A stretch of 64,000 nt of DNA from LMUY01 sp964244585 (GTDB taxonomy: Bacteria; Pseudomonadota; Alphaproteobacteria; Acetobacterales; Acetobacteraceae), in contig CAXTJM010000018.1 of the NCBI GenBank assembly GCA_964244585.1, positions 5,086-69,085 on the forward strand. Reading direction: 5' to 3'. The stretch's first letter is position 1. The number at the start of each line of letters is the position of its first letter. Positions 17,206 through 25,822 of the stretch are shown here, one piece after another. The translations under genes were made by a program, and so were the position numbers. Below the pieces are notes generated by a model, which had not been told where the DNA came from, ran no database searches, and worked only from the letters and a program-made list of their open reading frames with translations.

Positions 17206-18195
17206 TCAGCGTGCGGCGCGCTGGTCCGGCGGCAGGAAGGCGGTGTCGACCATCGTGGACCAGTTCGGCGCATCCTTGAGCTGGCCGGTGATCTGCAAGC
17301 CCTCGACCATATGGTTCATGCCCTCGTAGTCCAGGCGGCCATCGCTCCAGTAGTCGTCGGCCACCAGTTCCTTCATATGCGTGCGGTACAGGGCAACGTC
17401 CGGGTTGTTGTACGCCTTGGCCAGGATATCGGCCGACTCGTCCGGATGCGCCCGGATGTAGTCGAGCCCCTCCTTGCGCGCGGCGATGATCCCGCGGACG
17501 ACCTCCGGATGATCATGTGCGAACGCGACGGTGGTGACGCATACGGTCTGCATCATGCGGGGGGACATGACGTCCTTGACCCAGAACACCGGCTGGATCG
17601 CACCGGGATTTTGCGAGAAGGTGAGTGTGTCGGTGAAGCCCGCATCCACCGCGCCGCTGGTGATCGCGGACAGGTTGGACCCAAGATCGCCGGCAGGAAC
17701 GAGACGGACCTGCTGCGCCGTCATGCCGTTCGCCTTCAGGGCCATCAGGATGATCATGTTGGAGACGGAATTGGGCGCGGTGAACGCGATACGCTTTCCG
17801 GCCAGGTCCTTGATGCTGTCCAGGGGAGACCCCTTCTTCGCCGCCCATAACTGGTCCGCCACGCTCTGCGCGCCCGCCGACGTTATCACGAGTTTCTGCC
17901 CGGCGTTGATCGCCTGTACCGCCGCCGCAAGCGAAACCTCCCCGAACGGGATGTCGCCCGCTATCGTGTTGCGCACGGCCGTTCCGCCGCCGGGCGCGGT
18001 GAGGATGCCGGTGATGTCCACGCCATGCTGCTTGAAGAAGCCTTTCTCCATGGCGACGGCATAGGGCGCCCCATAGAACTGGCCGCCCCAATGGGTGACC
18101 GTGATGGTGTCGGCCCAGGCAGCGGTGCTGGCCATGAAACCCAGGCAGGCGACCACGGCACCCGCGACGGCACGGCCCTTTGCTCGTAACGCCAT
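17206..18195 (-). CDS. ABC transporter substrate-binding protein (NMT1/THI5, SsuA-like)
   Basis: 329 residues. The signal peptide (about 1-27, ending ASTAAWA) is followed by the NMT1-type fold: WGGQFYGAPYAVAMEKGFFKQHGVDI, then GGGTAVRNTIAGDIPFGEVSLAAAVQA and DLAGKRIAFTAPNSVSNMI. It binds a small organic solute in the periplasm; substrate unknown, with aromatics, nitriles or sulfonates possible. The ATG at 18195 has GGGGAG just upstream. First gene of the four-gene importer unit, 197 bases from the lyase gene. Confidence 0.88.
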   Translation of the reverse strand: MALRAKGRAVAGAVVACLGFMASTAAWADTITVTHWGGQFYGAPYAVAMEKGFFKQHGVDITGILTAPGGGTAVRNTIAGDIPFGEVSLAAAVQAINAGQKLVITSAGAQSVADQLWAAKKGSPLDSIKDLAGKRIAFTAPNSVSNMIILMALKANGMTAQQVRLVPAGDLGSNLSAITSGAVDAGFTDTLTFSQNPGAIQPVFWVKDVMSPRMMQTVCVTTVAFAHDHPEVVRGIIAARKEGLDYIRAHPDESADILAKAYNNPDVALYRTHMKELVADDYWSDGRLDYEGMNHMVEGLQITGQLKDAPNWSTMVDTAFLPPDQRAAR

Positions 18196-18392
18196 CTTCA
18201 ACTCCCCACTCCGCCGCCTCTTACCCGGCCGCGTTCGGCGGGACGCTAACATGCCCGCCGGTACAGCGGAAACGCTGTCTGGCGACGCCGGCGATCATTT
18301 CCAAGCCGTGACCTTGGCAGACCTCCGGGTGGTGCCGACACCCGATCGCCTGTCGATCGATGCCGACCACAGGGCGCCGCCTCGTCTCCGGA

Positions 18393-19277
18393 TCACTCTG
18401 CCGCGGCCTTCACCTCGGGACCTTCGCGAAAACGGGTGCGCAGGGCATTCCACTCGTCGGCGCCGAAGCGGCGGAACCGGTCACCCACCTTCATCTGCCC
18501 GGCACTCGAGGGCGGCCTATCGGTGTCGCGCACGCTCGCCAGCACGGCGTCACAGGCGGTCATGACGGTGCTGAGCAGGAGGCTCGGCATGATCGCCACG
18601 CGATAGCCCATCGCTTGCGCGTCCGACAGCGCGATGTCCGGCGTCTTGCCAGCCACCACGATGTTCAGCAGGCACGGGCCGTGGACCAGGCGCGGAATCG
18701 CCTCCACCTCCTCCAGGCTTGCTGCCGCCTCCACGAAGGCGATGTCCGCGCCCGCATCCAGCGCGGCGTTGGCGCGGCCCACGGCTTCGTCCAAGCCGGC
18801 GATGGCGCGTGAGTCCGTGCGGGCGATCACGACGAAATCCGGATCGGTGCGGGCAGCGACGGCGGCGCGTATCTTGGCCACGAACTCCTCCCTCGGGACC
18901 ACCTCCTTGCCGTCCAGGTGACCGCAGCGCTTCGGCATGACCTGGTCTTCGATATGCAGGCCGGCGACCCCGCCGCGCTCGTATTCCATCACGGTGCGGG
19001 TCACGTTCAGCTCGTTGCCATAGCCGGTATCGGCGTCGGCGATGAGCGGCACGCCGGCCGCACGCGCGATCATGGCGGCATTCGCCGCCATCTCCGTCAA
19101 CGTCAGCAAACCGAGATCGGGGTAGCCTCGCGCCATCGAAGTGCCGGCCCCGGTCATGTACAGGCAGTCGAACCCGGCCTGTTCCGCCAGCCGGGCGGTG
19201 ATCCCGTCATATACGCCAGGCGCGCGGACCATGCGGCCGGATGCGAGCAACTCGCGCAGTTTGCGGGCGCTTGTCAT
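18393..19277 (-). CDS. Isocitrate lyase/PEP mutase-family enzyme
   Basis: 294 residues, a TIM barrel of the PEPM/ICL superfamily: GVYDGITARLAEQAGF, metal site ADADTGYGN (D81, D83), HIEDQ and the flexible-loop motif P-K-R-C118-G-H with the catalytic Cys of carbon-carbon lyases. The Cys loop favours a lyase such as 2-methylisocitrate or 2,3-dimethylmalate lyase over PEP mutase. The ATG at 19277 overlaps the Rieske gene stop (ATGA). The pairing with LeuCD-like hydro-lyases 4 kb away suggests cleavage of a substituted malate; this is inference. Confidence 0.8.
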   Translation of the reverse strand: MTSARKLRELLASGRMVRAPGVYDGITARLAEQAGFDCLYMTGAGTSMARGYPDLGLLTLTEMAANAAMIARAAGVPLIADADTGYGNELNVTRTVMEYERGGVAGLHIEDQVMPKRCGHLDGKEVVPREEFVAKIRAAVAARTDPDFVVIARTDSRAIAGLDEAVGRANAALDAGADIAFVEAAASLEEVEAIPRLVHGPCLLNIVVAGKTPDIALSDAQAMGYRVAIMPSLLLSTVMTACDAVLASVRDTDRPPSSAGQMKVGDRFRRFGADEWNALRTRFREGPEVKAAAE

Positions 19278-19684
19278 TGTACCGTCTCCTGCTGTTCGGC
19301 GGACATTTCGGCCCGGACCGTCACATAGACCTGGCCGTCGCGCACCGTGACCGGGTAGAAGCGCAGCCTGGTCGGGACCGGGCGGAACATCTCCATCCCG
19401 GTGTCGAGATCGTATTCCCAGCCATGCCACGGGCACGCCAGCACCTCGCCCTCGCGGTCATACACCAGTGCGCCGGGCTGGCTCGGCAGCCAGGTCCCGC
19501 CGACGATGCCGCGGCAGATCGGCGCACCCTTGTGCGGGCAGTAATTCCGCACCGCCCGCAATTGCCCGTCGCGCAGACGCACCACGCCGATAGCCTGCCC
19601 GGGAATGTCGACCATGACGAACCGGCCGGCGACGAAGCGCTCCTCCGGCCCGACACCGACCTCCGTCTTCGCGCGCAACGCCAT
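19274..19684 (-). CDS. Small Rieske [2Fe-2S] protein
   Basis: 136 residues containing only a Rieske domain: C49-P-H51 and C84-P-W-H87-GWEYD ligands are all present. No oxygenase catalytic domain is attached. It overlaps the amidohydrolase stop by 1 base and the lyase start by 4 bases. Possible roles are a stand-alone ferredoxin for an oxygenase or a structural redox partner of the amidohydrolase. No oxygenase alpha subunit is encoded nearby. Confidence 0.83.
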   Translation of the reverse strand: MALRAKTEVGVGPEERFVAGRFVMVDIPGQAIGVVRLRDGQLRAVRNYCPHKGAPICRGIVGGTWLPSQPGALVYDREGEVLACPWHGWEYDLDTGMEMFRPVPTRLRFYPVTVRDGQVYVTVRAEMSAEQQETVQ

Positions 19685-20805
19685 CAGGCCGGCAGCCGCA
19701 GCACGTCGCGGGCGTTGCTGCGGAAGATGCGGTCGCGGTCCTCCGGCGCCAGCGAACGCAACGACTGCATCGGCATGTCGTTGTCCCAGTGTGGGTAGTC
19801 CGTGCTGAAGCACAGGTTCTGCACGCCCACCATCTTCACCAGGCGTTCCAGGTCGCGGGGGTCCCGCGGCTCCTCGATCGGCTGGGTGGTGAACCAGACA
19901 TGCTCGTTCACGTAGTCGATCGGCGATTTCTTGACCCATGGCACCTCGTGCCGCAGGCCGCGCCAGAGGCGGTCCATGCGCAGCATCACGGGGATCGGCC
20001 ACACGAAGCCATATTCCACGAACAGGATGCGCAGGCGGGAGAAACGCTCGAACAGTCCGTTCATGATCATGCTGTTGAGGTTGGCTTCCGCCCCCTGGCC
20101 CAGCGTGACGTAACGCTCGATATACGTATCGGGCATGCCGCCGGCCGGCATCGGCGCGCCATTGTACACGCCTTCGGACCCGGTGACGTGCAGCAGGATG
20201 GGCAGGTCCATGTCGGAGGCAGCCTCGAACACGGGCCACCAGTAGCGGTTGCCGAACAGGATCGCGATCGGCGGCACGGCAACGGCGCAGACCTGGGCGT
20301 GCCCGCCGACACGGCGAATCTCGGCCGCCGCGGCAAGCGGGTCCTGGGCGGACACCACCGGCGCATAGACCAGGCGGCGGTCGAGCGGCAGCCATTGGTC
20401 GAGGTAGTAGTCGTTGGCCGCCTGTGCGATCACGATGCTTTCGTCGGCCGAGGCGTGGACCGAACAGAATGCGCCGGTTTGCAGGCTGTTCAGCAACGCG
20501 ACCGAGATGTCGTTCGCGTCCAGGTGGTCCTTGATGAGGAAATGCGGATCGCTGCCGCCCGGGCCGCCGCTATCCGGCCTGGCGTCATCGCGCACGACCG
20601 TCCCGTTGGGATGCGCGTAGCGCAAGGTGAGGCCACCACCGGATTGATGCGCCCGCTTGCGGACGAAACGCTGCCTCCAGGCGTCCGCCATGTAGGGATA
20701 GAGGCTGCGGATGCCGTCGGCGAGCAACGGGTGCACGTCGCAGTCGACGATGCCGTGACGGTGCGTCTGCGAGGCCTGCGCAAGCGTCTGGGTGATGTCG
20801 TCCAT
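19684..20805 (-). CDS. Amidohydrolase family protein (ACMSD-like TIM barrel)
   Basis: 373 residues with IVDCDVHP (first metal-binding pair, D-x-H type), an internal PILLHVTGSEG His, and NLCFSTDYPHWD with the late Asp of amidohydrolase-2 enzymes. The family includes decarboxylases and hydrolases acting on aromatic-derived acids. The exact reaction is unknown. It lies 12 bases after the MFS gene and is coupled to the Rieske gene, so the three probably serve one pathway. Confidence 0.8.
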   Translation of the reverse strand: MDDITQTLAQASQTHRHGIVDCDVHPLLADGIRSLYPYMADAWRQRFVRKRAHQSGGGLTLRYAHPNGTVVRDDARPDSGGPGGSDPHFLIKDHLDANDISVALLNSLQTGAFCSVHASADESIVIAQAANDYYLDQWLPLDRRLVYAPVVSAQDPLAAAAEIRRVGGHAQVCAVAVPPIAILFGNRYWWPVFEAASDMDLPILLHVTGSEGVYNGAPMPAGGMPDTYIERYVTLGQGAEANLNSMIMNGLFERFSRLRILFVEYGFVWPIPVMLRMDRLWRGLRHEVPWVKKSPIDYVNEHVWFTTQPIEEPRDPRDLERLVKMVGVQNLCFSTDYPHWDNDMPMQSLRSLAPEDRDRIFRSNARDVLRLPA

Positions 20806-20817
20806 GATGCCTTCCGG

Positions 20818-22209
20818 TCAGTCGTTGAGCAGCAATGCGTCGGCTGGCCCCGCTGCCGTCTCGGCCTCGGCAGCGATCGCTTCCAAGGAGCGGTTGCTGG
20901 TCTCATGGCCCAACAGGATCACCGCAAGGGCCATCAACGCCATGCTGCCGCTGAGGAAGCCTGCGACGCCACCGATCCCGAAGGCGCCGAAGACCAGCAC
21001 GATGACGAAGCCGACCTGGCTGGAGGTCAGGCGGCTGATCCCCAGCACGACGGACGCGCCGCGCAGCCGCAGCCGGGTCGGGAACATCTCCGGGATGTAG
21101 AGCGCGAAGCCCACCGCGACGATCGCATAGGCGCAGAGCGTCACGCCGGACCCGACGGCGATCAGTTCGATACCGTTGCCGACCATCGGATACGCCGCTC
21201 CCAGCACTGCCTCGCATAGGGCAAGGCATGCCAGGCTGCGGACCCGTCCGACCCGGTCGGCGATGAAGGCGCCGAGCAGCGCCCCCAGGGGGGCGCCGAG
21301 GCCCATGATGCCGGAGAACCAAAGAGACGAGCCGATCGACAGCCCTTGCTTCACCAGGAAGGTCGGGATCCAGGAAAGAAAGCCATACAGGCTGACGCCG
21401 CTGACACATGCGATGATGATGCCGAGCAAGGTGTTGCGGACCAGTCCGGGAGCCAGAAGCTCGCCATAGCGCCCCGGTGCCGGTGTCTCCTCCACTGCGT
21501 CGACCACGGGCGGCAGCGGGCCGGACCGCGCCGCCTCGGCCTCGATCGCGAGCAGCATGGCCTCTGCCTCGGCGGCACGGCCGCGCGATTCGAGCCAGCG
21601 CGGTGATTCCGGCATGTTCTTGCGCAGCGCCCAGACGATGAGTGCGCTGGCGCCCACGATGGCGAACAACCATCGCCAGCCGATCGCCGGGATCAACCAG
21701 GCGCCGCCCAGCCCGGTCACTGGCACCGCCAGGTTCGTCACCATGGACAGCAGCGCCACGTACCGGCCGCGTTTGGCCCGCGGCATGAATTCCGCCAGGC
21801 TGGAGTAGCCGACCACGATCTCGGCACCTAAGCCGATGCCCATGACGAAGCGGATGGCGATCAGCACCGTCATGTTGGGCGCGAACGCCGCAGCGATGGA
21901 GGCCAGGCCGAACAACATCAGGTTCACCTGGTAGCAATAGCGGCGGCCGTAGCGGTCGCCGAGCCAGCCGGCGGCGAAGGTGCCGCAAAGCATGCCCAGG
22001 AACGTCGCCGACATGAACCGCGCGTTGGCCGCAAGGTCCGACCAGCCGGATTTCACCAGCGACCCGAGCACGCCGCCCGCCAGGTAGATGTCACAGGCGT
22101 CCAGGAACATGCCGAGCCCCACCAGCCAGAGCACCCGGCGGTGGAAGCTGCCGATCGGCAATCGGTCCAGGCGCGCACCGGCATTCGTCCTCGTGGCGCC
22201 AAGCTGCAT
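20818..22209 (-). CDS. MFS transporter, metabolite:H+ symporter type
   Basis: 463 residues, 12 predicted membrane helices. GWLGDRYGRR is the loop 2-3 signature; RFVMGIGLGAEIVVGYSSLAEFMP and MPESPRWLESRGR place it in the sugar/organic-acid porter branch that includes aromatic-acid:H+ symporters. The ATG at 22209 starts after the non-homologous upstream extension. First gene of the unit MFS-amidohydrolase-Rieske-lyase and probably its uptake carrier. Confidence 0.87.
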   Translation of the reverse strand: MQLGATRTNAGARLDRLPIGSFHRRVLWLVGLGMFLDACDIYLAGGVLGSLVKSGWSDLAANARFMSATFLGMLCGTFAAGWLGDRYGRRYCYQVNLMLFGLASIAAAFAPNMTVLIAIRFVMGIGLGAEIVVGYSSLAEFMPRAKRGRYVALLSMVTNLAVPVTGLGGAWLIPAIGWRWLFAIVGASALIVWALRKNMPESPRWLESRGRAAEAEAMLLAIEAEAARSGPLPPVVDAVEETPAPGRYGELLAPGLVRNTLLGIIIACVSGVSLYGFLSWIPTFLVKQGLSIGSSLWFSGIMGLGAPLGALLGAFIADRVGRVRSLACLALCEAVLGAAYPMVGNGIELIAVGSGVTLCAYAIVAVGFALYIPEMFPTRLRLRGASVVLGISRLTSSQVGFVIVLVFGAFGIGGVAGFLSGSMALMALAVILLGHETSNRSLEAIAAEAETAAGPADALLLND

Positions 22210-22302
22210 CAAACGGCTCCCGACATCGTGCTGCCCGGTCTGCTCGCGCCGAACTTCGTCACACAATGGCTCCGGTTCCACTGAAAGGCAACGAAGCTGG
22301 TT

Positions 22303-22327
22303 CGACCGGTCGATCCACGGACCGGTC
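22303..22327. promoter_or_regulatory. Twin palindromic sites upstream of the MFS operon
   Basis: The 8-base palindrome GACCGGTC occurs at 22304-22311 and again at 22320-22327, 16 bases apart; the first copy extends to the 10-base palindrome CGACCGGTCG. Such same-face twin sites suit a dimeric repressor. They lie 95-118 bases before the MFS start and 165 bases before the DUF4214 gene. Function is inferred. Confidence 0.4.
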
Positions 22328-22490
22328 GTTATCTCGATGGCGGTCTTGAGGGTGTTCGATGCCTGCAGACCCCCGCCTGACTGCCAGGGATACGTGCGAC
22401 GGACCCAGCCCTGAAGGCGGCCGCACCGTTGACCCCAATCTCACCGTGTGGCGTCCTCCGCAGGGTGAGAAGGACAACAGAGGCACACAC

Positions 22491-23675
22491 ATGACGCTAG
22501 GGGTCGCGGACGAGGAGCAAACCCCTCGGTCGATCGGCATTCTGCCAATTCACGTTCTGACCAACGCACCGGTCATCTCACTGCCCGGCAACGGCCTTCT
22601 GACCAATGCCGCTGCACCGCTGGTGACCGGGACGGCGACGCCTGCATCCGAAGTTCACATCTATGACGGAGCGGCCCAGGCCGGCATCGCAACTGCCGAC
22701 CCGTCGACCGGCACCTGGCAATCGGCGCTCTCCGGGGTATCGGCCGGCTTCCAGCAGGTCACCGCCATGTCCTCTGGCCCGGGCGAGTTCAGCTCCCTGC
22801 CCTCCGCGGCGGTGAATGTCTTCGGCTTATCCGCGCCGGTGAACGGCGTAAGCAGCGTAGACGTGGCGTCCGTGGACATCGCATCAGTTCTTGGCCAGGG
22901 GTTTGGACTGCAGTTCGTAGCCGGGACGGAGGCCGTGCAGTTATTGGACAGCACGCTGAGCGTGGGTCCGGACACCGACGCCGCCTATGTCGCCCGACTG
23001 TTCCAGGGCTTGTTCGGCACGGTACCGGACAGCAGTAATCTAAGCGTTTGGACCAACTACCTGGCAGCAGGGCATAGCTATACGGACGTCGCCGCTGGTT
23101 TCCTGCAAGCTCCCGTCGCTGCCGCCATAACCGCACTGCCGGATGCCGGTTACGTGCAGCAGCTGTTCACTGGCCTGCTCGGCCGGGCGCCCTCGGCATC
23201 GGAGTCAGGTGCGTACACTGCGGTCCTCGCAGCAGGAGCGTCCCGGGCATCCGTACTGGCGGGCATCGCCGATGCACCAGAGGCGAAGGTCGCATTGGCG
23301 TCGCAGACGGCACGGCTGTTCGTGACGGACAGCGCGAAGCAAGTCGTAAACAACATGTTCGAAGCCGGGCTTGGACACGAAGCCACCCAGCCGGTGGTGC
23401 AAGGGCTTGCAGCCAACATCGATGCCGGATTGATGGCGCCTCAACTGGCGCAGGAAGTCGCGAGCACGCCGGAGTTTCTCGGGCTGCATGCGGGCGAAAC
23501 CAACGCAGCCTATGTCGCGGACATCTACACGGCCGGGCTTGGCCGCGCACCGACCAGTGCGGAGGTGACCTTCGACGTTGGCAACCTGGAATCGGGTGTG
23601 TTCAGCCGCTCGACGATACTGGCGGCCATCGCAAATTCACCAGAGGCCATGGCGCATTTGACGCATCCGCTGTGA
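22491..23675 (+). CDS. DUF4214 protein with N-terminal Ig-like domain
   Basis: 394 residues. About 25-115 is a bacterial Ig-like segment (TNAAAPLVTGTATP, STGTWQSALSGVSAGFQQVTA). From about 160 onward there are repeated DUF4214 units: AAYVARLFQGLFGTVPD, YVQQLFTGLLGRAPSASE and AAYVADIYTAGLGRAPTSAE. There is no N-terminal signal peptide, so if exported it may use a type I system. DUF4214 is found in large surface proteins and glycan-linked loci. It lies upstream of a galactofuranose module on the same strand with a 240-base gap. Confidence 0.75.
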   Translation: MTLGVADEEQTPRSIGILPIHVLTNAPVISLPGNGLLTNAAAPLVTGTATPASEVHIYDGAAQAGIATADPSTGTWQSALSGVSAGFQQVTAMSSGPGEFSSLPSAAVNVFGLSAPVNGVSSVDVASVDIASVLGQGFGLQFVAGTEAVQLLDSTLSVGPDTDAAYVARLFQGLFGTVPDSSNLSVWTNYLAAGHSYTDVAAGFLQAPVAAAITALPDAGYVQQLFTGLLGRAPSASESGAYTAVLAAGASRASVLAGIADAPEAKVALASQTARLFVTDSAKQVVNNMFEAGLGHEATQPVVQGLAANIDAGLMAPQLAQEVASTPEFLGLHAGETNAAYVADIYTAGLGRAPTSAEVTFDVGNLESGVFSRSTILAAIANSPEAMAHLTHPL

Positions 23676-23769
23676 AGGATCGGATACCGGGTAGGGCAGG
23701 CCGCAAGCTCTCGCCGCAATTCAACTTTCCTATGGCGACGGATGCAAACGATGTGATCAAACGGTGATC

Positions 23770-23784
23770 GCCGCCTGTGGCGGC
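23770..23784 (+). terminator. GC-rich hairpin after the DUF4214 gene
   Basis: GCCGCC (23770-23775), loop TGT, and GGCGGC (23779-23784) form a perfect 6-bp stem 95 bases after the stop. There is no T-run, so it is only a weak terminator candidate. Confidence 0.25.
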
Positions 23785-23839
23785 CATCGATGAGCTTGGA
23801 GAGTGGACAAATATGCTCGTTTCTGTCACAAATGGGATA

Positions 23840-23861
23840 GTTGCACGTTGATACTTGCAAC
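23840..23861. promoter_or_regulatory. Inverted repeat before the galactofuranosyltransferase gene
   Basis: GTTGCA (23840-23845) and TGCAAC (23856-23861) are perfect inverted arms with a 10-base spacer, 55 bases before the ATG at 23916. This is the spacing of a dimer-binding operator. The local sequence is more AT-rich than the neighbouring genes. Function is inferred. Confidence 0.35.
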
Positions 23862-23915
23862 AGCGGCTATGTCCACCTTGCACCAGCGGCAACTCGTTCC
23901 ACTCGACACACGGTG

Positions 23916-25799
23916 ATGGACGGCACGGCCTTCGAGCCGCTCGGGATATTGCTGCAACGCTTCCTGGTGGAGCGGCCAGTCGATCGGCGTCCCCTGTATT
24001 GGAGCGCCGCAGCTGGACACCCCGCCGCGACCACGCAGCCCAGGGTAACCTGTCGAGCCGACAGCCTGGTCGTGACACAGGGGACCATCCTCAGCTTCGA
24101 CACGTATTTCAACAGCTTCTTCGAAGCACACTGGCGCCGGCACACGTCGCTCGGCGCCGTCGTGCTCCGGCTGGTGGTGCAAGGCGCTGGTATGCTGAGG
24201 GTGTTCCGCCGCGCCGTGGGCCGCAAGGTCTTGGTGCACGAACAGCCGCTCGACGCCGACCACGTCACAATCAGGCTGCCGAACGAGGCGGTGACGTTCC
24301 GCCAGTATGGCACGCTCTGCGTGGAGTTGGAGGCGGACAGGTCAGACCTCGTCTTCGTCGCCGGCGGCTGGTGGAGCGACGCGCCGGCCCCGGCGGATGT
24401 CGGTCTGGCCGCCGTGTTCTGCACGTTCGGCCGGGAGGCCGAGATCACCCGGCTTGTGGGCACGGTGGCAAACGATGCGGAAGCCGCGGCAACGCTGGCG
24501 CGGCTCATCGTCGTCAACCAGGGCAAGCCGGGCCTGGCCGGCCATCCAGTGATGCAGGACGCCGCCTTGTCCCTGGGCATGAAGCTTGCGGTCGTGGAGC
24601 AAGGCAATTTCGGCGGCGCCGGCGGGTTCGGTCGCGGCATTTTGGCTGCACTGGATGATCCGGCAGCGACGCATGCGGTGCTGCTCGACGACGACATCCT
24701 GATCGAACCGGACAGCCTGCTGCGGATGGCCGCTTTCTTCGCCTTCTGCCGCCGCGACATGGTGGTGGGCGGCCACATGCTCGACCTGGTGCAGCCAAAC
24801 CTGCTCTACGAGGCCGGCGCCGTCGTGTCGGACCGGCATTGGGAGTTCAAGCCGCAGCACCATGGTCTTGCACTGGACGAACCGTCCGCCCTTGAGACCC
24901 TCGCGAGGCCGGGCGCTGTCCACTACAATGGCTGGTGGTGCTGCGGCTTTCCCCTGGCGATCGTGGAGGAGTACGGTATGCCGCTGCCGTGCTTCATCCG
25001 CGGCGACGACGTGGAGTTCGGCCTGCGGCTGCACATGAACGGCATCCCGACGGTATCGATGCCCGGCATCGCCGTGTGGCACGAACCGTTCTACCTCAAG
25101 CTCGGCGCGTGGCAGCCTTTCTACGAGACGCGCAACCTGCTGATCGCTGCCTCGCTCCACCTGGCGCCGAGCCGTTCGGGTGCGGTGCGCCGGATCGGAC
25201 GGCAATTCGTGGTAAACCTGCTGACCTTCCGTTACTACACTGCGGCCCTCATGCTGGCGGCGATCGAGGATTTCCTTCGTGGGCCCGGCAAAATGCATGA
25301 TAATCCGGCCGAGCTGCATGCAAGCCTGGCAGCGTTCCGCATCGCGTATCCGCCACGGACGACCCGGCGGGAGACAGTGTTGGAGCCGCAGATTCTGCGC
25401 CGCAGCCCGCGCACCCGGTTCGCCTGCATCGCCTTGCTCGTATACCTCACGCTCCGGAATGCCGTTGTCCCGACGGGAACGACGGTCGCCAAGACGCTCG
25501 ATGTGGCCGACCTGAATTGGCTCACGATGCGGGATGTCGAACACATCGCGATCGAGCGCTGGTGGGATGACGAGCTGCCGACCGTCCGCCGGTCGCGCGA
25601 ACATCATCGTGCCCTGCTGCGCCGGGCCATCTCGGTTCTATCCCGTCTGTATCGCGACCTTCCGGCGATGGCGGCGGCGTGGCGGAGCGAAGTGCCAGTG
25701 CTCACATCGCAAGCTTTTTGGCGCAGCTACCTTGGGGTGCCAAGCCGGGGCGGCGTCATGTCGGGCGAACCCACGGCCCCGGTCACGTCAGACGCTTGA
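23916..25799 (+). CDS. Galactofuranosyltransferase-like family 2 glycosyltransferase (GlfT2 type)
   Basis: 627 residues. An N-terminal beta-rich domain (about 40-155, with FDTYFNSFFEAHWRRHT) precedes a GT-A domain: NQGKPGLAG, N231-FGGAGGFGRG, the metal-binding D258-D-D260, then GWWCCGFP, GDDVEFGLR (363-371) and WHEPFYLK (His389). A helical C-terminal region follows (about 400-610). This order is that of GlfT2, which polymerises galactofuranose from UDP-Galf. The glf gene directly after it supports the substrate. No membrane signal is seen; it probably acts at the inner face of the membrane. Confidence 0.82.
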   Translation: MDGTAFEPLGILLQRFLVERPVDRRPLYWSAAAGHPAATTQPRVTCRADSLVVTQGTILSFDTYFNSFFEAHWRRHTSLGAVVLRLVVQGAGMLRVFRRAVGRKVLVHEQPLDADHVTIRLPNEAVTFRQYGTLCVELEADRSDLVFVAGGWWSDAPAPADVGLAAVFCTFGREAEITRLVGTVANDAEAAATLARLIVVNQGKPGLAGHPVMQDAALSLGMKLAVVEQGNFGGAGGFGRGILAALDDPAATHAVLLDDDILIEPDSLLRMAAFFAFCRRDMVVGGHMLDLVQPNLLYEAGAVVSDRHWEFKPQHHGLALDEPSALETLARPGAVHYNGWWCCGFPLAIVEEYGMPLPCFIRGDDVEFGLRLHMNGIPTVSMPGIAVWHEPFYLKLGAWQPFYETRNLLIAASLHLAPSRSGAVRRIGRQFVVNLLTFRYYTAALMLAAIEDFLRGPGKMHDNPAELHASLAAFRIAYPPRTTRRETVLEPQILRRSPRTRFACIALLVYLTLRNAVVPTGTTVAKTLDVADLNWLTMRDVEHIAIERWWDDELPTVRRSREHHRALLRRAISVLSRLYRDLPAMAAAWRSEVPVLTSQAFWRSYLGVPSRGGVMSGEPTAPVTSDA

Positions 25800-25822
25800 G
25801 CCTCCTCCCTGAACCGTCGCGC

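Noticed and set aside
19789..21219. A 476-codon open frame on the plus strand
   Set aside because: Antisense to the amidohydrolase and MFS genes; His/Arg-rich product with no motif.
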